From assembly GCF_018143015.1 (NCBI RefSeq), contig NC_054757.1, forward strand, positions 1,866,001 to 1,930,000: a stretch of DNA of 64,000 nucleotides, written 5' to 3'. Shown piece by piece: positions 47,171 through 58,272 of this stretch. Made by a program: the position numbers and the translations under genes. The notes beneath the pieces were generated by a model. It saw only the letters and a program-made list of their open reading frames with translations, made no database searches and was not told where the DNA came from. How positions within the stretch are numbered: position 1 is the first letter of the stretch; each line of letters begins with the position of its first letter. Source of the DNA: Lytechinus variegatus (lineage: Eukaryota; Echinodermata; Echinoidea; Temnopleuroida; Toxopneustidae).

Positions 47171-48175
47171 ATAATGACGATGATGAAGGTGATAATACTG
47201 GCTACTAATGATGTTTTCACTCGATTCGCCGATTCGCCTATCGAAAGGGGCTTAAAGCCGTCCCAAAATATACTTTTACTCTGAATATTTTTTACGGGGT
47301 TGTGGTCATGAATTTCAATTTCCGAGGTTTCTGCAGAGCAGTCATTTGTTGTGCGCCTTCTAACAAAAGTATAACACGAATATAGAGTAACACTTCCCTC
47401 TGCTTCCCCGATTCTGAAATGTGAGTGACACTCTTAGGTCTACTGAATCCATAGACAATAAACGAAATAGAATTATACTTACAATGACCTTTAATTTGAC
47501 AACAATAATTATTAAGTAGTGGCCGGGTAATTAGTCGCCACTCGACCTGAAAATTAAATTCTACGGTGGAAATTTCAAGAAAAAATCTGATTAAACCACC
47601 AATGTTAAACCTTCGACGAAGATGCTTGTTTTACATTGATATGAAAGTCTAGGCACGGGCAGTGCTAGATTATTTGATGGGGGTGGGAGGGGAGACAACC
47701 GAAAGATAACGGGATTTCTTTTTTTCTCAATTATAGACTAATGGGCTTGTTATGTTTATAGTATCAAGAATGATGGACAAGATCCCTCCCATTTTATACT
47801 CTTTCTTCTTTTTTCCCTTCTCCCCAGTCTGTCTCTTTCATTTTCTACCCTTTAATCACAACTTAAAAGATCACGCGGGCATTTGCCCCCAGCACCCTGT
47901 GGTGCCGCCCTGGAAACAGGTGCCATTTTGATTCGCATCTCACACTTGACACATTAAATAGATGCATGCAGATGGACACTTAAATATAATGGATATGAGA
48001 ACATTAATGTTATACCCATCATGCCCATTGAAACATTATTGTGGGGCCACAGTGTCTCCAAATGTACAAAAGCATACAAATTATCGGCTGACTAGTCTGA
48101 ATGTCTATAATTCTGATCAAACCTCCCCCCTCCCCCATTTTCATAACCATTCCGCGGCCCTTGCATTTTATGCTC
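47171..48175. other. Intergenic, nothing recognised
   Basis: No gene signal. A C/T-rich stretch lies at 47800-47830. Confidence 0.45.
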
Positions 48176-48182
48176 AATTATT

Positions 48183-48794
48183 AAAGGACAAGTCAACCCA
48201 ACAAAAAGTTGATTCAAATAAAAAGAGAAAAATCTAACAAGCATAACATGAAAATTTCTTCAAAATCGGATGAAAAAAAAGAAAGTTATGACACTTTAAA
48301 GTTTCGCTTAATTTCACCAAACAGTTGTATTCACATCCTTGTCGGTATGCAAATGAGGAGACTGATGACATCACTCACTCACTATTTCTTTTGTATTTTA
48401 TTATGTGAAATATGAAATAGTCCAATTTTCTCCCTGTCGGTTTTCGTGTGAAACGACGGTTAAATCCTCCCTGAACATATGCAAATAACATTGTTTAATA
48501 CTTTATGGTTCAATCAAGTTGGTCCTTATATTGTCAAATCTGTAAAAAAAAAAAATAATTAGGTTTTTAATTCAAACAATAAAAAACAAAAGAAATTATG
48601 AGTGACGGATTATCATCGAGTGTCTCATTTGCAGTGTCACTGAGTTGTGCATATCACTGTTTTGTGAAAAATAAGCGAAACTTTAAATTGTCATAACTTT
48701 CTTATTTTACATCCGATTTTGATGAAATTTTCAGCATAATATTGGTTTCTCTATTTATTCAAATCAACAATTTTCTGGGGTGGACTTGACCTTT
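48183..48794. mobile_element. 612-bp foldback element, family A
   Basis: The ends are aaaggacaagtc / gacttgaccttt and the interior follows the copy at 24965. It is flanked by the exact 7-bp repeat aattatt (48176-48182 and 48795-48801). Arms are diverged in places, but the overall length is almost the same as the 24965 copy. Confidence 0.85.
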
Positions 48795-49360
48795 AATTAT
48801 TCTGTGATAAAGGATTCTAGATTTGTTTGGAAAACCCTACATCAGTCATCTCTCTTTTCAACCTCTACTAATATAGAGAAGGTGAAAAGAGAGAGGACTG
48901 ATGTATTGGTGTGTGAGTGTAGAGTTTTCAAAACAAATAACTATTAACGTCCAAATTTAGACTATTGATACCTACCCATGTATTGCGCTCCATTTTTTTT
49001 TTTTGAAAGTCGTTGCAGGAGAGACTTCCCTAGAGCAAAAGAAGATGAAAATAGCCGATGAAATCGGAAATTTTGGACCAAAATAATCCCAAGGTTTTGA
49101 TTAGGAATATCCATTGTCTGTTCACTTTCGATGGCGTTGGTCATAGTTCAATATCCGATATTTGTTTTACAAGTTCCCCAGCTAATCCAAGGAAGCATGA
49201 CTCACCCTATACAATAAATTGCTTCTAGTCCCTGATATTTAATATTTTGCTGGTGTTTGCATCATTTCATTCGAGGGTGACAACAATGGAAATCAATACC
49301 GATGTTCCGGTCTATTGGATCAGTGATGACTCCACAACAGAACTACACACCCTTGCCTAT
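48795..49360. other. Intergenic, short inverted repeat
   Basis: 'catcagtcatctctcttttc' at 48841 is mirrored by 'gaaaagagagaggactgatg' at 48884, a hairpin with 20-bp arms and one mismatch around a short spacer. No gene was seen. Confidence 0.55.
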
Positions 49361-49651
49361 CTGGGCCCTGTCTTATAAAGAGTTGCGTTTGATCTGATCA
49401 ACCACAACTATGGAAAGCCAACAACGCCCACATCTGAAATCCATGTTTGCTCAAAATGTTTTCTATGGAGTATATTAATAAATTTTTTGCTTTCATGACA
49501 ATTCGGTCATGTGTGTGTCTTTGTCTGTTTGCCTTTGTTAACAAAGGACTTTTTGTGAATTTCTAGAAAAAAAATATTACGACACTGATGGATTTCCATA
49601 GAGTTACGATTGATTGTATCAATCGTAACTCTTTGTAAGACCGGGCCCTGA
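49361..49651. mobile_element. MITE with 'gggccctg' ends
   Basis: The left end 'gggccctgtcttataaagag' and right end 'ctctttgtaagaccgggccc' are inverted copies. A perfect 15-bp-arm hairpin (agagttacgattgat / atcaatcgtaactct) lies just inside the right end at about 49600-49632. It is related in terminus and motif to the element at 55334. Confidence 0.7.
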
Positions 49652-50325
49652 TATGATTTTGTCCAAACCTTGACAGGCAACGCTGTAACGATATGACTGA
49701 AGCATGAATTCATCTTCTAAAATCAGGTGTAGCGCCACAGAGAGAGAGAGGGGAGGGGGTAGGACAGCGGTGTCCGCCCCTTGCGAGTTTTCAATTTGTG
49801 TGGGGGGGAGGCAAGATAAACGATATAGAGATAAAGAGATAGATCTGTGTGTGTTTTTTGAAATACCCTATTATTATCATGATTATTATAATATCGACAA
49901 CACTTTTAGATCGTCGAGCCACACCCCATATCTTAATAAAATGACACCACCCATGCATTAGATATTTGTAGTCTTCTTCTCACCCCCCCATGTAGACCCT
50001 AGCTAGAAATTGATAATTTATCATTTCAATTATTGCTTGTCACCTTGATTACCACGCGTCATTTATTTCTCGTTTGGCCCTTTGAAATATGATTGAAATC
50101 GCATTTAATCGAAGTGATTTGAATCTATTCTGAGACTGAGCAGTGTTTGCTTTTCTTGAAATTAATTACTGTTGCGATTTCAGTATGAAGTTCGATTTTT
50201 CTTTCAAACTAGCTCTATAACAATTTTTATTCACAAAATGTTCCCTTTATTCATTCAGCATATATATTTGATTACTTTCAATGAAAAAGAAAAATATTTT
50301 TTTTTTTTATTTCTTCTCATTGCAG
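49652..50325. other. Upstream of the ADAMTS-like exons
   Basis: Contains a GA run (49740-49752) and a pyrimidine-rich acceptor region just before 50326. The first exon with a signal peptide was not found here, so it is probably further upstream or hard to see. Confidence 0.4.
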
Positions 50326-51290
50326 GTAGGCGTTGATATATTGATGCCCAATCTTCATCCAAAACACGGTAACTAATTCTTCGTTTTCTACATTAGGTTT
50401 ACTTTATTTCAATGACTAAAATTATATATGATTAATGATTTCTTCTACTTCTACGCATTTTACAATCTGATTCTGGATATTGATAAAGTTTTGCAACGCT
50501 ACCGGTAAGAAAGGAAAACTGCGACCCAAAATAATATATTATTTGATACTTATTAGGTGATCTGTCAATCAACAGATCAACTATTAATTTCGTAAGAATT
50601 TTCTTTTTTCTTTATTATTTCTTAACTTTTATTTTTCCACCCTTTTCTTGTTCTATTCTTAATTTTGTGCATTAAGGAGCAATTCAGAAGAAGTAAAATC
50701 CTTATTCAGTAGCTTGAAAACATGATGCTTTTAATTTCATTCAATGCAAATCAGACTACACTATCGTTTATGAATATACTGTACAAATTTTGTGACAATC
50801 GAATTGTTAAGTCGTTTGTGTTTCTTTATTTTTTTTCTTTCTCAACTGTACAGAACATTTATTCTCAAAACTCGATGATTATCACTTAGTCCGACCGTAT
50901 CGGTCGACGCCGGAAGGAGATTTTATAAGTCATGATCTTTCAACTGAAGCCGAAGAAGACGAACTTGAATATAAACGAATAAAAAGAGAAGATGAACTTC
51001 GTCGGCGGCGACGAAGACGACGCGACGTCGACGGCGTGGACGAGGCCAACGTCAATGACGCTGGTATTGACGTCGATTCACAGTTTCATTTTGCAGTCGA
51101 CGCTTTCGGTGCCCATATGATTTTGAACGTGACAAGGGATACACGGTTAGTTGCACCTCGCTTTAAAGTCGAACGATACTTGGACGATGGATCGATCGAA
51201 TCGTTCACACCGAGGACCAACTGTTTCTACAAGGGCGCAGTTTCACAGTACCACGAATCTCGTGTTGCTATTAGCAACTGCCAGGGCTTG
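50326..51290 (+). CDS. ADAMTS-type metalloprotease, pro-domain exons (partial)
   Basis: Two exons: 50326-50368 (43 nt, tentative) and 50854-51290 (437 nt, firm), with AG acceptors, GTAA donors and matching phase (1 between them, 0 at the end). The second encodes a typical reprolysin/ADAMTS pro-domain: KLDDYHLVRPYR near the start, then FHFAVDAFGAHMILNVT, VAPRFKVERY, and NCFYKGAVSQYHESRVAIS with NCQGL at the exon end. This matches the conserved C.Y.G.V....S..A.S.C.GL signature. The pro-domain keeps the secreted zinc protease latent until a proprotein convertase cuts it. An unusual run of eight arginines followed by Asp lies at about 50998-51024, before the conserved part. The signal peptide, zinc-binding motif, disintegrin-like and thrombospondin modules are not seen, so the gene extends beyond what I can annotate. 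The ADAMTS subgroup is unknown. Confidence 0.75.
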
Positions 51291-53640
51291 GTAAGTACTC
51301 TTCGTGCAGTTCACCTGAGTATAATATACTGTGCGTAATAACATTAAAGCATCATGACAGGTTCAAATCAAGTTCTTAATCTATAATCAAGTTTCAGGAA
51401 AATAACTAAAGTTCTTGTTATCACCATCGTCAACCCCTCTGGTAATCATGATAATAGTGAAGATACTTGGAAGGCGACTTTGCAAGACGGTCGGGGTCAA
51501 ACTCCCTTGATCTGGATGATCGAGACGCTCTGGTTCTCTACTTAAAAAATTGGGATATGTTAGAAATATTCGAGCGATGTTCATCAGGGTAGTCAGATGA
51601 CGATCAACCCCGATTACGTCGACGCGTTATGTCGACGTATCAACAACGGACTCGATCGACACCGATCAAAACTGTTACGTTATTTCCAGTGACCTATTGG
51701 TCAGTTTTGAGGCGGTATCGTTGATGTAATTGCAGTACTATGCTGTTCGATCAAGTCCGATCGAGAAATTGTCATCCGGGTAGGTCTCTACATCTCGGGC
51801 CGACCTTGCTTGACCGTAAACATTCTGGCTGCGTAGTCGAGAATTTTGAAGATTTCCACAATTTTCGAGTAGGATGCATGTCAGAGTGTAGTCTCCCCGA
51901 TGAAAGTAGATTGATTCCGATTACCCTGCAGCACGACAATGACCTGGCCGAAATGAATTCTGTGGCATAAATAATGATTGATCAATTTAGTAGTGGAGCC
52001 ACACTGTTAGAAAATGTATCCTTAAGATAAAAGAAGTTCCTGCAGCAGAGTCTCGAGAACACCTGTAATCCGTTACCAGATTGCGTAATCTTACAGGAAA
52101 TTGGTATTTGATGTATGGAACCTTACAAATTTCCTTCAATAAAACACCCTTTTCCCCCTTTTTAAACAGACCTGTTCTGTTAAATTGCAGAAGATTAATG
52201 TTTTAAGAATTTACAGAATGATTCTGTTATTGCTTTCTGTAAAATCACGTTTTTTTAGAAGTGTAGGTCGGGTAGGGTAGGTGAGCCATAGACTCACACT
52301 GTAGAACTAACTGAGAATAAGATTGCGATTCGTTCATGAACAGTAATGTCATTTCTAAATAAGAAATGGTTCTGATACCTATAGGCTCGATGTGATGAAG
52401 GTATACGGATGTGTTAATCTCTAGAAGACTAAAATTAAACCTATTTTTACCATCAGTGTTTTGAAACGTCTTCCCGTCGGAAGCAATTACAGAGCAATGT
52501 GCGAAGTTGAATCGCTTCCTCTCCCTCGATGTGGAACATGTTGTACGGAAATGATGAAGGGCAGTGATCCTTGATTGGATTGAGACCTTTGATAATCCTC
52601 AAGGAAACCAACTGTCAAATTCTATTCGGTTTGATAGAGGTTGTAAGGGCCGATTATCAAACAAGTCGTATGCCGGCCTGGGAACGACCTTTCTACCATT
52701 GGAAATTAGTTAAAGTCCACAACCAAAATAGTGAATGGTTGGTTGTTGGTGTGCAGGCCAAGGATGACGATGGTGGCGATATTCTTGATTTTGATGATTA
52801 TAATCATCATCATCATCATTATATTCATCATCATCATCATCTTTGTCAGGCACAGCGCTATGGGGGCATGGATTAACCGCGCCTCCTATTGTTGTTGTTT
52901 TTTTCAAGTAGTGAAACACTGGAGAAAAAGAAGAGAAAGATAAAAATGTAAGAAAGAAGGAAATGAGTATAAAAGAGTATAAAAGAGAATCTCCAGCAAT
53001 TAAATCGATATACGAAATGACGCGACCTATAAGTCGTCTCGCTCCCTGTCAGATGTTAACAATCTTGGAAAAGTAATGTATTATATTTATCAATAAATAA
53101 TGTTTCTATCTAGTATCCAGTGTATAACCGCTAAGACTCTTATGAAAGTAAAAGCAATTACATGAATTTATGACGGCAATTTGCTAAATTTGATTCCATA
53201 ATAGTAATAAACTATAAACAGATGTTATTCCCCGTGTCAATCATTTAAAAAAAAAACAGTGATTTTAATCTGCTTTCGATCTCATTAAATGAAATGTAAG
53301 TTTCATTAATTTCCATGGCATAATGTCTTCCTAAATCTCAATTCTTGATACCAATTACTTTTTTAACATTGCAGCTAATCAATCATTCTTTGGGAGTCGT
53401 TTTCTTTTTTATTACTCATATAGGTTGTTTCTCAATAGATTGTTTATAAAATGTATGTTATGAAATCTAATCGTGATATCTCATCACATTTCATAATTTT
53501 AAGGTTTCAGTTTTTAGATGATTGGCATTAGGAATGAAACGGAATGGAAATTGGGCCCTCGATACTGATTTGTCTTCCAATTAGTGTTTTTTTTTATCAA
53601 ACATACTCCCCAAACATCCTCAATTTTAGCCGACTATTGC
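51291..53640. other. Presumed ADAMTS intron or intergenic; MITE remnants
   Basis: 52003-52266 resembles a dispersed MITE beginning 'cactgttagaaaatg' and ending 'ttttttagaagtg'. 51590-51750 carries the 'accgatcaa' repeat found at 38242. 52795-52843 is an ATC microsatellite. No further ADAMTS exon could be identified. Confidence 0.45.
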
Positions 53641-53990
53641 CACAGTTACATCAACAATTCCGTCAGACCGATCAAAGCTAATAAGTTATTTCGAATGACA
53701 TGGGCGTAAATCCCAGGAAGGACAGGGACGCGTCCCCCTACTCAAAACAGTAGGGGGGGGCACAATATCAAATGTCCCCTACTATTTTTGGTCTTTTATG
53801 ATGGAAAGAAATACATCATTCAAAATGGCCTTTCCTTTTTGAAATGACCTTACATTTTTTTTTGTCAAATAAATTTCTTGCCCCTGGTCCCCCTACCTTT
53901 CGGGAAAGATTTCCGCCCTTGTCGAATGACATACCATCGGTCGGTTTGGAGTCGGTTTCGTTGATGTGAATGAAGCATCATGTCCTGATT
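53641..53990. mobile_element. 'gaccgatc' MITE split by a later insertion
   Basis: The left half 'cagttacatcaacaattccg', 'cagaccgatcaaagc' (53641-53701) and right half 'accatcggtcggtttggag', 'ggtttcgttgatgtgaatg' (53933-53985) together match the arms of the element at 38242. They are separated by the 53702-53921 insertion. Confidence 0.65.
53702..53921. mobile_element. 220-bp insertion with 'gggcgtaaatc' ends and an 11-bp target duplication
   Basis: The ends gggcgtaaatc / gatttccgccc are inverted with one mismatch. The exact repeat tcgaatgacat flanks it at 53691-53701 and 53922-53932. The interior has 'acgcgtccccctactc' and a G run. The undisturbed relative at 38242 has one 'caaatgacat' at the same place, which fixes the boundaries. 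It is non-coding. Confidence 0.75.
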
Positions 53991-55333
53991 GGGACATGGG
54001 TAATGCAGATGTAATTGAGAGTTTGAAGTTTAGATGTTTTGCTTCTGTCCATCTTGACAGTTTATGATTGTCAGAAAGAGGTTAACAAGACATAGATTTC
54101 CTATTCGGCTTATGTTCCACCAAACAACATGTCTGAAGTTCCGTTGGGTTATTACAGCTGATATTCCCAATCACGGCTAATGACAATTAAACAGTTAAAA
54201 AGAGAATTTATCTAAGTGCTTCTAGGATTTCAGCCCAATTCCTTCTAGAGATCATTCTGGATCATTTTGATTTTTGTCATTATCAAGATATTTGTAGAGA
54301 AATTATTTTTAAAATGATAATAAATGTTAATTTTTACAATGTTTTAGCGTTCTTACAAAATAACATTGTTTCATAGCGCTCAAAGTAATAATTTGGACCA
54401 GAAAGCGATAATGAGAACGATTTTAAAGGCGCCGGGGGAGGGGCTGACATGACATTTAAAAGACCGTGATAGTATTTCTTAGGTTTGTATACACATTGCC
54501 GATTGAAAAAAAAGTGGTAGCCCCCTCGCCTTTCCGCGGCCCCTTTTTTCATCCCCTTTCCTGATATTCACTTGAGTTCCGTTTTTCTTTCTTTGTCTTG
54601 GGACTTTTAATGGCCTCAAGCCCCCCCCCCCCATTACTAGAACTCATTCACATTATTTCCAAGGGCTCTGGCTTGGACTTGAATCCTTGTAAAATCTACG
54701 ATAAACAATTTTTATACCATAATCGTCCCCCTGGCTAGATCACGATTCCGTGAGCATGTGGAGTGAGCTTGCCTCTTTATCATTCTCGTCATCTCGTCAT
54801 TTTTCTGTTCACTTTTCCTCATCGTTTTCAATCTTAATGATTATATGATTTATAGTCATCGTAAAATATGATTAACCGAGAAGGTCAAAATGAAAGTGGT
54901 ATCCTCCTTAGGGACGTCTATTAACATGATTGAGATTTATCAAAATATTCTAAATTTTTAAAAATAAATGCATAAAATGCACGGGACTCCGGTGTACTTG
55001 AGAACTTCATTGAGCGTGATTAGAATCGAGGACAGATCGGGTAATTATCTTTCGTTAGCAATTAAATGTTATATAACAAAATGTCAGTTGACATGGACTT
55101 TTAGACAAAAAATACATATGAGATGAAAAGTAAAACGCAGCCATTATGCGCCTTGTCGAGGCCGCCTTCACCAACAACTGTTGTGCTGCGGACATACCGG
55201 GGAAACTCGCCATACCGATCAATGCTGTTACGTTACTTCAAACAATGCATATCATCAATCGGTGGTGAGTTGGTAACAAGCCCGCTATAGATGAAAGCCA
55301 TACCTTAGACAGGCGATTCAAATTGACTGATCT
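53991..55333. other. Intergenic/intronic, no gene seen
   Basis: C run at 54620-54632. 55180-55300 carries a diverged 'accgatcaa' MITE relative. No coding exon was recognised. Confidence 0.45.
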
Positions 55334-55482
55334 GGGGCCTGTTGCAGAAAGAGTTGCAATCAATTGCAACTCTAAAAATCATGCGCATCTTGATTTTCAA
55401 CCAATCAAAAGCGCGCATTTGGGACTTGCGATTAATTTTTTTGACTTGCGTTTAAACGCAACTCTTTCTGCAACGGGCCCCT
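55334..55482. mobile_element. 149-bp MITE with 'ggggcc' ends
   Basis: 'ggggcctgttgcagaaagag' on the left is mirrored by 'ctctttctgcaacgggcccc' on the right. Each side has an inner hairpin: gagttgcaatcaattgcaactc and the palindromic centre of 'gcgtttaaacgc'. The open frame across it is repeat-derived. Confidence 0.8.
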
Positions 55483-56236
55483 GGATTCGCGCCAGAATTA
55501 CTGCAAGGATTTTATTCCTCTTCACGCCATCTGAATTAAAACGTCACCTCTGGAAAAAGGACAACATCCAGCAAAGATCCTAATCTAAATATTTACCCGT
55601 CCATCGCAAAACCAGGCCATTATTTCTGCTTTTCTAACCGCAAGTCGAACTATTGGAGATTTGCGCAAATCTCTCGGACGACATTTGGGATATCGATAGC
55701 TTGTTGGACGATGCAATCGGAAATCGTCGGATGGGAAGGGCGTCGTTCATATTGCTGTTGATATCCTAGGGGGTAAAATCTGTTTTAATCTAGGATTCAC
55801 CAAGGAAAGGTTCATTCCTCCATCGCACTTGTTTTGGCAAGAGATAGTTTTATCTTGATTGGATTCTATAGGTCTATAAACTTGTAACATAATATAGTTG
55901 AGCATACAAAATAACTGCACAAAATTTATCTTATGTTATCAACTGGTAAAAGATGCATTTAAAATAGGCCTAGTACTTTTTCAATTGCTTTTTTATTTGC
56001 ATTGATTCCATTTATTTGGAATTAAAAAAAACGATTGCCAATTCAACTTTTGAATTTCACTTTAGACCTTTTCGCCTAGGAACGCCACTGGCTATAGTTC
56101 GGATAACACCCAACATTTAACTTTTAACAATTTAAAAAAGGTCACACACGAATTCCCACCAGGGGTGAAATTTGCCTGGGACAACATTGATTCGAGCTGG
56201 AAAAGCACGATCAGCACTATCAACATGGAATGATTT
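55483..56236. other. Intergenic/intronic, nothing recognised
   Basis: No gene or bounded element was found. Confidence 0.45.
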
Positions 56237-56686
56237 AAAGGACAAGTCCACCACGACAAAAAGTTAACTTGAATAAAAAGAGAAAAATTCAACAAGCATA
56301 ACATTGAAAAAAAAATCATCAATATTGGATGTAAAATAACGAAGTTATGACATTTTAAAATATCGCTTAATTTCTCAAAACAGTTAAATGCAGATCCTAG
56401 TTAGTATGCAAATGATGAGATTGATGAGGTCATCCACTCACTATTTCTTTTGTATATTATTATATGAAATATTCTAATTTTCTCCTAATTGTCAAATGAA
56501 ACAATTAATTCCTCCCCGAACATGTGGAATTAGCATTGTTCAATTCTAAATGTTTCAGTCAAGTTGGTCCTTATTGCCAAATCTGTAAAAAATGAAAAAA
56601 TGTATAAATCAAACAAAAAAACAACAAAAGAAATAGTGAGTGAGGGACATCATCGTCATTCAACTTCCTGGAGTGGACTTGACCTT
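56237..56686. mobile_element. Family A foldback element with a deletion in the right arm
   Basis: It begins aaaggacaagtccacc and ends gagtggacttgacctt. The left arm and centre match the copies at 24965 and 48183. Most of the right arm between 'gggacatcatcg' and 'ctggagtggac' is missing, leaving 450 bp. Confidence 0.75.
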
Positions 56687-58195
56687 ATGCTTTCCCTATC
56701 GTCATTTGAATATCAAGTGTACAAAAACGTGAGTTCAATCAAAGTTTGGTTATGTTTTTCGATTAGAAGAAGATACAGTAATATCATATTTTGGTATATT
56801 AACCATCATAACTGGAATATGAAGAACGGTTTTATATTTCAAAATAATGTAACTACTCCTGGTCATTTTGTATCTATCCATGGAGGCCAATATCTAAACG
56901 AGGACTCTGTCGTTGGGTAATTCTGATGAGCTCTCGATGTTATTTCAGATCCACTTTGTCGAGATCACAGATGAGTACGATGACGATGGATGGAATTCCA
57001 CGCACCCGGGTGACGTCATGATTTGATTGTTTAATGACGAAAGATGTAATTTACGATATAACGACCTGGTGGGGCGGACAATCTGGACATTACACATTTG
57101 TCAGAGCATTTGTGGTAGGGTCCATGGTCAGAGTGTGATTCTAGTTTGGAGACAGTAAAATCTCCAATATAATAATGTTTTGTGATCTATATATTTCAAT
57201 AGCGATGTAATAATGAATGATTTATTCCCAGTGTAATAGTGTCATTTGTATATAGCGCCTGGTTTCTTCTCATTAATGGTGTCCAAATTTGGTGTCAAAG
57301 TAAAGCACCGAAAAAAATAACAGGTTCAAGAAATAAACTCGATGGTTAACATATTTCTTTGAGCAGAATGAAGGATTGAATTTTTTCTAGATGCCTATAT
57401 GACCTATATTTATAACATCTTTATTATTATATCCATCAGCCAAACTGTATATTTTCCAATTAATTGGTAGGGGTGGAGAATTAAGATTCCTTGCTTTAAT
57501 CTACAGTTGGGATTGTTTCCTTTCAAATTATGATACGTGATCGGAGGATCGAGGAAGGTCATCATGAATGGATTCGAATTTCAGTTTGTGAATATCTTAA
57601 AAGAATAAGGGCCTTTCCGTAACAATAAAGACATTTTGCAGATCCTTTCTCGGGGAAGTGATCGAAGGATGTCAAATATGGAAAACATGCAGGAAGGCCA
57701 CTATTAATGGAATCGAATTGTTTGATAATGTAGTCTTCACAAACATAGTATTTTGTTTCCCCCGTCACTACCTTGAGTAGACTTCACACCATTCATCATT
57801 AATTGATTTGTTATGTCGATATTTACTCTGCAATTAATTATCTCTGCATTCCACGACTTGTCTATTTGCTCTTTATAAAACGAGGGACGTATTAGATGGC
57901 TATATCCCAATTTCATTGGATCATCGATAGATTTTACATCTGGTTTAGAGGTTGTGTGTCTAGTTACTGTGTCTGTTTGTTAAACGAACAACGTATCGAG
58001 ACCAAAAAGTATTTAGTTTATGTTTCGGTTTTAATATGGTAACTCCCATAGGAGCTCAGCAGGACAGCGTTTTTTTTTTGGTAAACGCCAAGCTGGTATA
58101 ATTATAACCAATTACCTATAGGAAACATTTTACGTCTAGGTTAATCAGTCATAGTGGCTGACGTTATACGACAGATATTACTCTTGGGTCTTTTT
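56687..58195. other. Intergenic/intronic, no gene recognised
   Basis: A possible small exon near 56950-57010 (IHFVEITDEYDD, preceded by 'ttatttcag' and followed by a GTGA donor) was considered, but it matches no known ADAMTS segment. The rest is AT-rich. Confidence 0.4.
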
Positions 58196-58272
58196 ACCAA
58201 AGTGGAGACAATGGTCGAGTTGAGATTCGAACTCACAACCTTGCTCTAACCACTGGACCACACGACCCGTAA
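58196..58272 (-). repeat. tRNA-like SINE head
   Basis: The minus strand reads 'gggtcgtgtggtccagtgg', 'ttagagcaaggttgtgag' and 'gttcgaatctcaac', A and B boxes closer together than in a real tRNA. There is no clear body, so this is a SINE remnant. Confidence 0.5.

Noticed and set aside
46764-47220. Long open frames rich in His, Ile, Met or Asp on both strands
   Set aside because: They are translations of a GAT/GGT trinucleotide repeat and occur in several frames at once.
56950-57010. Next ADAMTS exon (IHFVEITDEYDD...)
   Set aside because: The splice-site context is plausible and the frame is open, but the sequence does not match the region that follows the pro-domain signature in known ADAMTS proteins.
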